A DNA stretch of 22,543 nt from Pseudomonadota bacterium (lineage in GTDB: Bacteria > Pseudomonadota > Gammaproteobacteria > Pseudomonadales > Halieaceae): positions 1 through 22,543 of the forward strand of contig JAUVBI010000014.1 of the NCBI GenBank assembly GCA_030591305.1. Reading direction: 5' to 3'. Made by a program: the position numbers and the translations under genes. Under the pieces are notes generated by a model that saw only the letters and a list, made by a program, of their open reading frames with translations, was not told the origin of the DNA and did not search any database. Positions 7,725 to 14,713 of the stretch are shown here, one piece after another. The number at the start of each line of letters is the position of its first letter. Within the stretch, counting starts at the first letter, position 1.

Positions 7725-8543
7725 TTAAGCCCTGCTCGTGACAATATCACTTTGATAGAGATACTCAGGAATTTTATCTGCAATTTTTGCATGTAAAGCA
7801 GGTAGCTTGGACCAGTGCACACCCTGCCGGTGATGATGGGCTGTGTGATACCCGAGATTCCCAGTTAAAAAGTTATAAAATGGGTTCAGGTTGTTATAGG
7901 AGGCTTCAAATTCATTTTGCGTATCCAGGCCAGAGTGATGATCGTAGGTTACATAGGCTGTAAAAAAGATACTGGTAATCATAGGCAATACGAACAGGAA
8001 CAACCCTGGCACAGGCTTACTCCAGACAAGCAACGCCACGATTAAAAACGTGGACACCGTGTATAAAAGAAAGGGCCTGAAATGCTTAGGGTATTTTTTT
8101 CCAACAACATAGCCCCGTGGATAAGCCGTTATTCCAACATTTATAGTGTACTCTACCACCCCCATTTGCGACCCGTCTTTGCGCTGCCAGCGACTTTCGT
8201 CCTTGCTTTGATCGAGGAAGTTTAAATGATGGCCCAGATTGTGGTGTAGTCGCCAAAGGTGCGTTGTAACACCCGTATGCAAGGCGTAGAAAAATTCGAG
8301 CACCCGGTTAAGCGGCTTATTTTGCAGCGTGGGAACATGTTGATGATGGTGGTTCCAGGCACAAATAATTCCCTTTGGCACTATCATCACAACATAGTAC
8401 ACCGACAGCACTGCAATACTTTCAACGGTAAAATATAAGGCAAAATCAACGGCTGTCAGCAGCAAAATAATAGCGACCGGCCAGCGGTCTTCTTTGTGCT
8501 TAAAGATATCAATTTTTTTTGAAGTTTGAAGATTAGCCTGCAT
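7725..8543 (-). CDS. Membrane fatty acid desaturase family protein
   Basis: A 272-residue integral membrane protein with the three histidine boxes of the di-iron desaturase/hydroxylase family (FA_desaturase): H-H-H-Q-H (65-69), H-x-x-x-H-H within L-H-H-N-L-G-H-H (101-106), and H-T-A-H-H-H (233-238). Hydrophobic segments lie near residues 21-60 and 155-200. Such enzymes use O2 and two electrons to desaturate or hydroxylate lipid-linked acyl chains at the cytoplasmic face. Which chain or position cannot be read from the sequence, and a hydroxylase or other relative is possible. GGGAG, overlapping the stop of the upstream 58-codon gene, serves as ribosome-binding site, so the two genes are probably coupled. 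No electron-donor gene is nearby. Confidence 0.87.
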   Translation of the reverse strand: MQANLQTSKKIDIFKHKEDRWPVAIILLLTAVDFALYFTVESIAVLSVYYVVMIVPKGIICAWNHHHQHVPTLQNKPLNRVLEFFYALHTGVTTHLWRLHHNLGHHLNFLDQSKDESRWQRKDGSQMGVVEYTINVGITAYPRGYVVGKKYPKHFRPFLLYTVSTFLIVALLVWSKPVPGLFLFVLPMITSIFFTAYVTYDHHSGLDTQNEFEASYNNLNPFYNFLTGNLGYHTAHHHRQGVHWSKLPALHAKIADKIPEYLYQSDIVTSRA

Positions 8544-8551
8544 ACTGCTCC

Positions 8552-8728
8552 CTATTGAAGATCTGACGGCCTGAAGCTGTGGATGGAAAAAAAGACCACC
8601 GCATACCCCACGCTACCCAGGAAAAACACCGCGGCCACCCAATCGCCCGTTTCGAGGAAGATATAGGCAGAAAACGCACCCATAGCTACCGCGACGATCA
8701 ATCCGAGTACCCGAGCATAGTTTGACAT
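8552..8728 (-). CDS. Small two-helix membrane protein upstream of the desaturase
   Basis: A 58-residue frame with strong protein character. It has a short polar start (M-S-N-Y-A-R), a first membrane segment L-G-L-I-V-A-V-A-M-G-A-F (about 8-24), a turn with E-T-G-D-W, and a second membrane segment V-A-A-V-F-F-L-G-S-V-G-Y-A-V-V-F-F (about 31-48). A polar C-terminus follows. It ends 8 bases before the desaturase ATG, and its TAG overlaps the ribosome-binding site of that gene, so coupling is likely. No clear Shine-Dalgarno precedes its ATG, and a stop lies 7 codons upstream. No family recognised. It could be a subunit, stabiliser or regulator of the desaturase; that is inference from position only. 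Confidence 0.65.
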   Translation of the reverse strand: MSNYARVLGLIVAVAMGAFSAYIFLETGDWVAAVFFLGSVGYAVVFFSIHSFRPSDLQ

Positions 8729-8834
8729 TGGGGGGTTTGCCAGGAGTTATTACATAATCGGCGCCATAGTAACACCATAGCAAGGCCACCCCAAACACCT
8801 AAGACCACCACAATCATTCCGTTTTCGACAAATA

Positions 8835-8856
8835 GGCCCCGGTGTCGCCTGGGGCC
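8835..8856 (-). terminator. GC-rich hairpin after the 60-codon gene
   Basis: GGCCCC-A-GG, a 5-base CGACA loop and CC-GGGGCC form an 8-bp stem with one bulged A, 35 bases after the stop of the small gene. The tail (TATTTG on the minus strand) is only weakly T-rich, so it may be a terminator or an mRNA-stabilising stem. Confidence 0.35.
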
Positions 8857-8890
8857 ATGCGATTGGCGCGCCGACCCGGGTTGGATGCCG

Positions 8891-9073
8891 CTAGTGGAAG
8901 TTGGGGCGGTTGGCAGCAACGGAGACAGCCGCACAGATAGTTCTCTCCGCCTCACCCATCTGGTCAACCCAGTCTGAGGGCATATCACTGGTGCGCATTC
9001 GAAGCAGTTCCCTGCGTTTTTCCAAGGCGGCTTTGAAGCGGTCTACACTGTGGGGCTTAATCTCAAGTCTCAT
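8891..9073 (-). CDS. Small hydrophilic protein of unknown function
   Basis: A 60-residue soluble, charged protein. It starts M-R-L-E-I-K-P-H-S-V-D-R-F, has a helical basic stretch rich in K/R/E (about 12-29), then M-P-S-D-W-V-D-Q-M-G-E-A-E-R-T-I and an alanine-rich end. The strong AAGGAG at 9087-9082 sits 8 bases before the ATG at 9073; a GTG directly before the ATG is the alternative first codon. It lies between the tRNA-Cys/tRNA-Gly genes and the desaturase pair, all on the same strand, with a GC-rich hairpin after its stop. I do not recognise a family. The good ribosome-binding site is the main argument that it is real. Confidence 0.55.
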   Translation of the reverse strand: MRLEIKPHSVDRFKAALEKRRELLRMRTSDMPSDWVDQMGEAERTICAAVSVAANRPNFH

Positions 9074-9200
9074 CACAATATCTCCTTTTCAACTAAGATA
9101 CTGCAGGTGGATAACTGGAAACATGGCCGCAGACGACAACAGCATGGCTGCGTGCGCCAACTGCATATGGTGACAAAGGTAAATATCAGATTATCGGTTG

Positions 9201-9224
9201 AAAACCACGTAGTTACTGGGTTTT
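9201..9224 (-). terminator. Candidate terminator of the tRNA-Gly/tRNA-Cys transcript
   Basis: AAAACC and GGTTTT pair around an 12-base centre, beginning 2 bases after the encoded CCA of tRNA-Cys on the minus strand. The four Ts lie within the stem and no longer T-run follows, so termination efficiency is uncertain. Confidence 0.35.
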
Positions 9225-9226
9225 AG

Positions 9227-9300
9227 TGGAGGCTCGAGCCGGAATCGAACCGGCGTAAACGGAGTTGCAGTCCGCTGCATAACCACTCTACCATCGAGCC
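9227..9300 (-). tRNA. tRNA-Cys (GCA)
   Basis: The minus strand gives acceptor GGCTCGA/TCGAGCC, discriminator T, and an encoded CCA at 9229-9227. The anticodon loop is CTGCAAC with GCA, and the T-arm is GCCGGTTCGATTCCGGC. It lies 14 bases after tRNA-Gly in the same transcript, the order known downstream of pgsA in E. coli. Confidence 0.97.
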
Positions 9301-9314
9301 TGTATTTAAAACGT

Positions 9315-9390
9315 TGGAGCGGGAAACGAGATTCGAACTCGCGACCTCAACCTTGGCAAGGTTGCGCTCTACCAACTGAGCTATTCCCGC
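9315..9390 (-). tRNA. tRNA-Gly (GCC)
   Basis: A 76-base cloverleaf on the minus strand: acceptor GCGGGAA/TTCCCGC, encoded CCA at 9317-9315, and anticodon GCC in TTGCCAA. It is the first tRNA of the pair and lies 114 bases after pgsA, behind its own strong promoter. Confidence 0.97.
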
Positions 9391-9398
9391 ACGGTCTT

Positions 9399-9408
9399 CA
9401 CGTACGTG
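9399..9408. repeat. 10-bp perfect palindrome in the tRNA leader
   Basis: CACGTACGTG is a perfect palindrome between the tRNA promoter and the 5' end of tRNA-Gly. It may be a regulator half-site pair or a leader element; its role is unknown. Confidence 0.35.
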
Positions 9409-9429
9409 CTGTACGCGAAAGAGGCGCAT

Positions 9430-9457
9430 ATTCTATGGACTGTGCGGCGGGTGTCAA
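9430..9457 (-). promoter_or_regulatory. Strong sigma70 promoter of the tRNA-Gly/tRNA-Cys operon
   Basis: On the minus strand a perfect TTGACA (9457-9452) and TAGAAT (9435-9430) are 16 bases apart. A GC-rich GCGCC discriminator follows, typical of stable-RNA promoters under stringent control. Transcription would start about 33 bases before tRNA-Gly. This makes the tRNAs independent of pgsA. Confidence 0.75.
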
Positions 9458-9504
9458 GACAAACATCAGATAATTACTGCAACTAACTGAATTAAAACAG
9501 TTTA

Positions 9505-10056
9505 TCACTCTTTTAACACTTCCCAGGCAGCTCTCAGATAGATAAACATAGACCACAGCGTCAATACAGCGGCGGTGTATAGCATGAGGTAGGATAAAGC
9601 GAGCATCCAGCCCTCATCAGTGGCGGGATCTACGGCCAACAAGCCTACAATGGCCACCATCTGGAAGACCGTTTTGACCTTGCCCACATAGGAGACCGCT
9701 ACCGATGTGCGCTGGCCCAGTTCGGCCATCCACTCACGCAGCGCCGAAATAACAATTTCCCGACCTACAATCACACACGCGGCCAGGGTGAACAAAATGG
9801 TATTGTGGCGCTCCACAAGCAGTACCAGGGCTATCACCACCATTAATTTATCAGCCACCGGGTCCAGGAAGGCCCCCAGTTTGGTCATTTGCCCCAGCCG
9901 TCGCGCCAGGTAGCCGTCAATCCAGTCGGTGGCCGCGGCCACAGCGAAAATGCCAGCGGCATACAGCAGGTGGTGCTTAAAAGGCAGATAGAACACCGCC
10001 ACCAATACCGGAATCATACATATTCTTGTAACGGTTATTGAATTAGGTATATTCAT
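9505..10056 (-). CDS. pgsA: Phosphatidylglycerophosphate synthase PgsA
   Basis: A 183-residue inner-membrane enzyme that transfers a phosphatidyl group from CDP-diacylglycerol to sn-glycerol-3-phosphate, giving phosphatidylglycerophosphate, the route to phosphatidylglycerol and cardiolipin. The CDP-alcohol phosphotransferase motif is complete: Asp44, Asp47-Gly48, Ala51-Arg52, Gly61, Asp65 and Asp69 in D-W-I-D-G-Y-L-A-R ... G-A-F-L-D-P-V-A-D. Several further membrane segments follow, as is usual. It lies 62 bases after uvrC and ahead of tRNA-Gly and tRNA-Cys, the same order (uvrC-pgsA-tRNA) as in E. coli. The N-terminal M-N-I-P-N is the standard start of this family. Confidence 0.96.
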   Translation of the reverse strand: MNIPNSITVTRICMIPVLVAVFYLPFKHHLLYAAGIFAVAAATDWIDGYLARRLGQMTKLGAFLDPVADKLMVVIALVLLVERHNTILFTLAACVIVGREIVISALREWMAELGQRTSVAVSYVGKVKTVFQMVAIVGLLAVDPATDEGWMLALSYLMLYTAAVLTLWSMFIYLRAAWEVLKE

Positions 10057-10118
10057 GTAGGTTACTTATGGTTTTCTCCGCCCGTTTTCCTAAAAATGCA
10101 TGCTACGGCTTCATCTTA

Positions 10119-11942
10119 CTAGTGATGTAGGTGATCATAGATTTTTTGCGCTAATGTTGCACTAATTCCGGAGATTTTCTTCAGTTCGGTGACACTGGCA
10201 CTTTCCACGCCTTTGGCGCTGCCAAAATGGCGCAACAATTCCCGCCTGCGCTTTGCACCCACACCCTGTATTCCCTCCAACACTGAGGTCTGGCGTTTTT
10301 TGTCTCTCCTCGCCCGGTGGCCGGTAATGGCAAAGCGATGGGCCTCGTCTCTGATATGTTGTATTAAGTGCAGAGCCGCGCTATCACTGGGCAAGCGTAT
10401 TTCTTCACCACTATTGCCACGTATCAAGGTCTCAAACCCCGCCTTGCGCGTTACACCCTTGGCCACGCCAATAACCTCCACTCCACTTATTTGCAGCGCC
10501 TGCAATACCGACATCGCCTGGGTGACCTGGCCCTTGCCACCATCGATGAAGAGAATATCGGGCAGCACGCCCTCCCCCGCTTTCAAACGTTTGTAACGGC
10601 GTTCCAGGGCCTGTTGCATAGCGGCGTAATCATCACCCCCGGTAATGCCTTCAATATTGAACTTTCGATAGTCGGACTTGCAGGGCCCGTTCTGGTCAAA
10701 CACCACACAGGAGGCAACGGTGGCCTCGCCGGAGCTGTGGCTTATGTCAAAACATTCCATGCGCTGGGGCAACTCCGGCAGGTGCAGCGTGTCCTGCAGG
10801 GCCTGACGCCGCTCAAACGCTGTCTTTCGTCCGTCCAGCTGCGCTTGCAAGTTAGTTTGTGCGGTTTGCTGGGCCAACAGCATCCATCGGGCCCTGGCCT
10901 CTCTGACACGGCTGCGCAGTTTTACTTTTCGGCCCGCCTGCAAGGAAAATGCCTGGGCCAGGGCATCGACACCCGGGGGCTCTTCATTCACCACGATTTC
11001 GCCGGGGATCACCCGTGTTCCCGCCAGGTAGTACTGGGGCAGAAAGGCACTCAACACTTCCGCCGGAGACTCCGCCAACTTCAGTGCGGGGTAGTATGAT
11101 TTACTCCCCAGTACACGGGCATCGCGGACAAACAGAACCTGCACGCAGCTACAGCCCCCGGACACAGTAGCGGCGACTATGTCCAGGTCCCCACTGACAC
11201 CCTCAATACCCTGGCTGGCCTGTACCTGTTGCAATTGCGCCAGCTGATCACGGTGTAGCGCCGCTTGCTCATAGCGCAGTTCGTTGGCGGCAGCCTCCAT
11301 GTCGTCTGCCAGCTTTACCATTAACTGCTGTGACTTGCCCTGCAAAAACAGGCGGGTGCTCTCCACCTGAACACGGTACTGCGAGGTGCCCACCAGGTCG
11401 ACACAGGGCGCGGTGCAGCGCTCTATCTGGTACTGCAGACACGGCCGTGAACGATTGGCAAAATAGCTGTCTTCACACTGTCGTACCTTGAATACTTTCT
11501 GTAAAAAATGCAGCGATTCACGCACTGCCCCGCTACTGGGGTAGGGCCCGAAATACTTTCCCTTGCGCCGCTTTGCACCCCGGTGCAAGCTCAAGCGGGG
11601 AAACTCATCCTCTGTGGACAGGAATATATAGGGGTAGGATTTATCATCGCGAAGAAGAATATTATAGGACGGTTGCTGGGTTTTTATCAGGTTGTGTTCC
11701 AACAGCAGGGCATCCACCTCGGTAGAGGTTACCGTCACTTGTATCTCGTCTATACGTGCTACCAGCGCCATGGTTTTTGCCGCCAGCCCACTGGCTCTGA
11801 AATAGCTACTCACCCGCTTCTTCAGGTTTTTGGCTTTACCCACATAGAGTAACTTGCCCGCCACGTCGTACATCTGGTAGACACCAGCACGGCCGGTCAG
11901 GGTTTGGAGAAAAGCCTTGTGGTCAAAATCAGCCAACACCAT
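10119..11942 (-). CDS. uvrC: Excinuclease ABC subunit C (UvrC)
   Basis: A 607-residue nuclease of nucleotide excision repair, recruited by UvrB to cut both sides of a DNA lesion. The N-terminal GIY-YIG nuclease domain (about residues 15-95) shows G-V-Y, Y-V-G-K-A, Arg43 and Glu82. A cysteine-rich segment (R-P-C-L-Q-Y-Q-I-E-R-C-T-A-P-C) follows, then a UVR helical domain that binds UvrB (about 207-242). The RNase H-like 5'-incision domain (from about 385, E-C-F-D-I-S-H) and C-terminal helix-hairpin-helix motifs (about 555-605) complete it. Its ATG overlaps the end of murB by 14 bases, so it is probably translated from the envelope-gene transcript. Length matches the family. Confidence 0.97.
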   Translation of the reverse strand: MVLADFDHKAFLQTLTGRAGVYQMYDVAGKLLYVGKAKNLKKRVSSYFRASGLAAKTMALVARIDEIQVTVTSTEVDALLLEHNLIKTQQPSYNILLRDDKSYPYIFLSTEDEFPRLSLHRGAKRRKGKYFGPYPSSGAVRESLHFLQKVFKVRQCEDSYFANRSRPCLQYQIERCTAPCVDLVGTSQYRVQVESTRLFLQGKSQQLMVKLADDMEAAANELRYEQAALHRDQLAQLQQVQASQGIEGVSGDLDIVAATVSGGCSCVQVLFVRDARVLGSKSYYPALKLAESPAEVLSAFLPQYYLAGTRVIPGEIVVNEEPPGVDALAQAFSLQAGRKVKLRSRVREARARWMLLAQQTAQTNLQAQLDGRKTAFERRQALQDTLHLPELPQRMECFDISHSSGEATVASCVVFDQNGPCKSDYRKFNIEGITGGDDYAAMQQALERRYKRLKAGEGVLPDILFIDGGKGQVTQAMSVLQALQISGVEVIGVAKGVTRKAGFETLIRGNSGEEIRLPSDSAALHLIQHIRDEAHRFAITGHRARRDKKRQTSVLEGIQGVGAKRRRELLRHFGSAKGVESASVTELKKISGISATLAQKIYDHLHH

Positions 11943-12954
11943 ACACCCTGGGTTCTATCTCCAGGTCTATGCCGTAAGCATCCAATACGGAACGCCTGAT
12001 CTCCCCGGCCAATGCCAACAACTCGCTGCCCTTATCGCCGCCGTAATTCACCAGCACCAGTGCGTGTTGTGGATGTACGCCAAAGCCCCCCAGGCGCTTA
12101 CCTTTCCAGCCACATTGATCAATCAACCAGGCGGCGGGCAGTTTCACCTGCCCATCGGCCTGCGGATACTGCGGTATATTTGGTGCGCGCCCGACAAGCT
12201 CCAGCAACTGCTGTTGCGTTATAAGTGGGTTTTTAAAAAAGCTGCCCGCATTGGGTGTGTCCGCCGGGTCGGGTAATCTGCTACGGCGGATAGCAACCAC
12301 TGCATCAAATACGGCTTGTGGCGTCAGCTCACCTGCACAGTGAATATCCAGATAGTTTCGCAGTGCCGGGTAACTCAGCTGTAAGTGGGGCTTTTTGCAC
12401 AGTGTCAGTTCAACAGCAGTGATAACCACCTTATCCCGCAGGGCTCGTTTAAAAATACTGTCTCGATAAGCAAATTCACATGCGCTGCCATCCAGCCTCA
12501 CCCGCTGCCTGTCCTTGATACCAATGGTGTGCACACGGCGAATAAACGGGCCAATTTCTATACCGTAGGCGCCGATATTCTGGATGGGGGCTGCACCTAC
12601 CGTACCGGGAATAAGCGCCAGGTTTTCCAGCCCGTAATAGCCCTGCTGTAAACACCACTGCACCAGAGCGTGCCAGTTTTCACCGGCCGCCACCTTGATG
12701 ACAACGTTTTCACTGTCACTCTCGATCACTTCAATGCCACGCAGTACCTGATGAACGACCAGCGCCTCGACATCGCCCGCCAATACAACATTACTTCCCT
12801 GGCCCAAAGTTATAACAGGGAAATCATGTACCGATGCCCATTCCAGAGCCTCTACTAAGGCCTCATCACTGGCCACACTCACATAGGCACTGGCCGAGGA
12901 TTTCAGACCGAGTGTATTGCGATGCTGCAGGGGCTCATGGCGCAGAACGTGCAC
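11929..12954 (-). CDS. murB: UDP-N-acetylenolpyruvoylglucosamine reductase MurB
   Basis: Cytoplasmic flavoprotein that uses NADPH to reduce UDP-GlcNAc-enolpyruvate to UDP-MurNAc, the second committed step of peptidoglycan synthesis. It is a type I MurB of 341 residues, close to the E. coli length. FAD-binding segments G-Q-G-S-N-V (51-56) and [12 protein letters not shown] (120-131) are present. Y-R-D-S-x-F-K (163-169) is visible, as is the proton-donor serine Ser238 in N-A-G-S-F-F-K-N-P, and the C-terminal acidic E-I-E-P segment. The start is GTG, overlapping the end of kdsB by 20 bases; no better ATG exists in frame. The stop overlaps uvrC by 14 bases. Confidence 0.97.
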   Translation of the reverse strand: MHVLRHEPLQHRNTLGLKSSASAYVSVASDEALVEALEWASVHDFPVITLGQGSNVVLAGDVEALVVHQVLRGIEVIESDSENVVIKVAAGENWHALVQWCLQQGYYGLENLALIPGTVGAAPIQNIGAYGIEIGPFIRRVHTIGIKDRQRVRLDGSACEFAYRDSIFKRALRDKVVITAVELTLCKKPHLQLSYPALRNYLDIHCAGELTPQAVFDAVVAIRRSRLPDPADTPNAGSFFKNPLITQQQLLELVGRAPNIPQYPQADGQVKLPAAWLIDQCGWKGKRLGGFGVHPQHALVLVNYGGDKGSELLALAGEIRRSVLDAYGIDLEIEPRVYGVG

Positions 12955-13705
12955 TGAATATCCCCCGCACCACGTCCAGGTCCCGTTGCGTGTCCACGCC
13001 GGCGGGCACCGTTACTCGCGCCCGCTCAACATGAATATGCACGCCGTTATACAGCGCGCGCAGTTGTTCCAACTGCTCCAACTGCTCTAGCGGCGCTGGC
13101 GCCCAACCTACGTACTGATGCAGAAACTTGACCCGGTAGGCATAGAGTCCAATGTGCCGGAACCATTGCTGTGATTCGGGCAGCCTGCCCCCTGCCAACA
13201 GGTCGTAGTCACGTGGCCAGGGTATAGCGGCCCGGCTGAAATACAGTGCCAGGCCAGCGTTGTCTGCCACAACCTTCACTGCATTGGGATTTAACAATTC
13301 TTCGGCGGTTTCTATAGGCTCACACAAGGTGGCAATACCCGCCGTACTTATTGCTGCAAGATTTTCCGCCACCTGGTCAATAACCGCTGGCGGTATCAGG
13401 GGTTCATCACCCTGTACGTTAACCACAATATGCTCATCATCCAGACCCAGCTCAGAGACCACCTGTTGCAACCGGTCTGTACCTGAGGGGTGACTGCTTG
13501 ATGTCATACAAACTTCGGCACCAAATGCTTCGCCGGCCCGGGAAATTCGCTCGTCGTCTGTTGCTATAACCACCCTGCTAGCGCTACTTTTTTTTGCCTG
13601 CTCCCACACCCGTTGAATCATGCTGAGCCCGGCAATATCCAGCAATGGCTTGCCGGGTAGACGGCTTGAACTGTAGCGGGCGGGAATTACGATGGTATAG
13701 GACAT
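12935..13705 (-). CDS. kdsB: 3-deoxy-manno-octulosonate cytidylyltransferase KdsB
   Basis: A 256-residue cytoplasmic enzyme that makes CMP-Kdo from CTP and Kdo, the activated sugar transferred to lipid A. The nucleotide-binding start [15 protein letters not shown] (7-21), A-T-D-D-E-R-I, and the [11 protein letters not shown] loop are all present. Near the C-terminus there is a small L-E-Q-L-E-Q-L-E-Q repeat encoded by 9-base tandem units. It starts 12 bases after lpxK. In E. coli and Pseudomonas a small Trm112-like gene sits between lpxK and kdsB; there is no room for one here. Its end overlaps murB. Confidence 0.97.
   Translation of the reverse strand: MSYTIVIPARYSSSRLPGKPLLDIAGLSMIQRVWEQAKKSSASRVVIATDDERISRAGEAFGAEVCMTSSSHPSGTDRLQQVVSELGLDDEHIVVNVQGDEPLIPPAVIDQVAENLAAISTAGIATLCEPIETAEELLNPNAVKVVADNAGLALYFSRAAIPWPRDYDLLAGGRLPESQQWFRHIGLYAYRVKFLHQYVGWAPAPLEQLEQLEQLRALYNGVHIHVERARVTVPAGVDTQRDLDVVRGIFSARSAP
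13061..13087 (-). repeat. 9-base tandem repeat inside kdsB
   Basis: Three consecutive 9-base units (two identical CAACTGCTC, one diverged) encode three Leu-Glu-Gln triplets before R-A-L-Y-N-G. In-frame slippage could vary the length here. Confidence 0.7.
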
Positions 13706-13717
13706 GGGGTGCTCTGT

Positions 13718-14713
13718 TCAGGGTTTGAGTAACGTGGTGTCGAGCAGGCCCAGAACAGACGCTTTTACGCTCTCGGGCAGCCTGGCACTTATTCTGAGAT
13801 ACCAGGCATCACTGCTCACAAGCTCACGGCATTTTACCGCGTCTTTTTCTGTCATGATAATAGGCCGTCCCATCAGGTGAACAAAATCGTCTGCGGTATA
13901 GCGGTGGTGATCGGCAAAAACATGCTGGGTAATGGCAAACCCCGACTGCTCCAGGGTGCTAAAGAATTGTGCGGGCTGACCTATACCGGCCAGCGCATGC
14001 ACACGGCTCCCCAACTGAGCAGGCGAGAGGGGTATCTCCTCCCCGGTGAGCAAATTCACCAGGGCCTCACTGCGATAGCTGATGCCTTGTTTTGAATCCT
14101 CTTTACCACGATACAGTATGTGGTCAATAGTCTTTAGGCGTGCTACAGGTTCACGTAATGGCCCTGCCGGCAAACACCAACCATTGCCCAGGCGGCGCTG
14201 CTCATCCACAACGACGATTTCCATATCTCTGGCCAGGGCGTAGTGTTGCAACCCGTCATCGCACAATACAATATCAACATCAAACGTTTTCAGCAGGTGC
14301 TGTACCGCGCGCACCCGGGCCGGGGCAACCACACAGGGGCAGCCGGTTCGGGCAAAGATGAGAAGCGGTTCATCGCCACAATCCGCAGCACTACTTTGAT
14401 CGCTGACGGCATAGGGAAACACCCCTCGGGTCGCACCGTATCCACGACTGACAACGCCGGGCTTAATACCCCGTTCTTGTAAATACTCCACCAGGGCGAT
14501 AACCACAGGGGTTTTTCCCGTGCCACCCACAGTAATATTGCCCACCACGACCACCGGCTTGGGTGACCGCCACACGGTTTTTAGCCCCGTGCGAAATAGA
14601 GCCCGCCTGATAGCGGCAAGGCCGCGAAAAAGAAACTCCAGAGGTCGCAAAAATAGCAGCCACCAGCTACCGCGATACCAGGCTTCAACTAATCCGGACG
14701 CCTGACCAGCCAT
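13718..14713 (-). CDS. lpxK: Tetraacyldisaccharide 4'-kinase LpxK
   Basis: A 331-residue inner-membrane-anchored kinase that phosphorylates the 4' position of the lipid A disaccharide precursor. An N-terminal hydrophobic segment (about 16-33, W-W-L-L-F-L-R-P-L) is followed by an unusual P-loop, G-N-I-T-V-G-G-T-G-K-T (58-68), characteristic of LpxK. Also visible are the S-R-G-Y-G block, the C-D-D-G-L-Q-H-Y motif, and the late F-A-D-H-H-R-Y segment with T-E-K-D-A-V-K near the C-terminus. Its ATG overlaps the msbA stop by one base (TAATG), so translation is coupled. It sits between the lipid A flippase and Kdo activation, matching its pathway. Confidence 0.97.
   Translation of the reverse strand: MAGQASGLVEAWYRGSWWLLFLRPLEFLFRGLAAIRRALFRTGLKTVWRSPKPVVVVGNITVGGTGKTPVVIALVEYLQERGIKPGVVSRGYGATRGVFPYAVSDQSSAADCGDEPLLIFARTGCPCVVAPARVRAVQHLLKTFDVDIVLCDDGLQHYALARDMEIVVVDEQRRLGNGWCLPAGPLREPVARLKTIDHILYRGKEDSKQGISYRSEALVNLLTGEEIPLSPAQLGSRVHALAGIGQPAQFFSTLEQSGFAITQHVFADHHRYTADDFVHLMGRPIIMTEKDAVKCRELVSSDAWYLRISARLPESVKASVLGLLDTTLLKP

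Noticed and set aside
8698..8988. 96-codon frame on the minus strand
   Set aside because: Its first two thirds overlap the better-supported 60-codon gene and the GC-rich hairpin; only the last 39 codons look protein-like, and these are reported separately as a weak candidate.
9107..9115. DnaA-box-like sequence (minus strand TTATCCACC)
   Set aside because: One mismatch, a single copy, no neighbouring boxes or AT-rich unwinding region, and no dnaA or gidA nearby; expected by chance.
4475..9226. Integrative element ends
   Set aside because: I looked for an integrase, transposase, and duplicated tRNA 3' ends at both sides of the accessory interval and saw none, so no mobile element is annotated.
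10368..11099. 243-codon open frame on the plus strand
   Set aside because: It lies wholly inside uvrC, whose protein is conserved throughout; the opposite-frame peptide has no recognisable domain and no ribosome-binding site of note.
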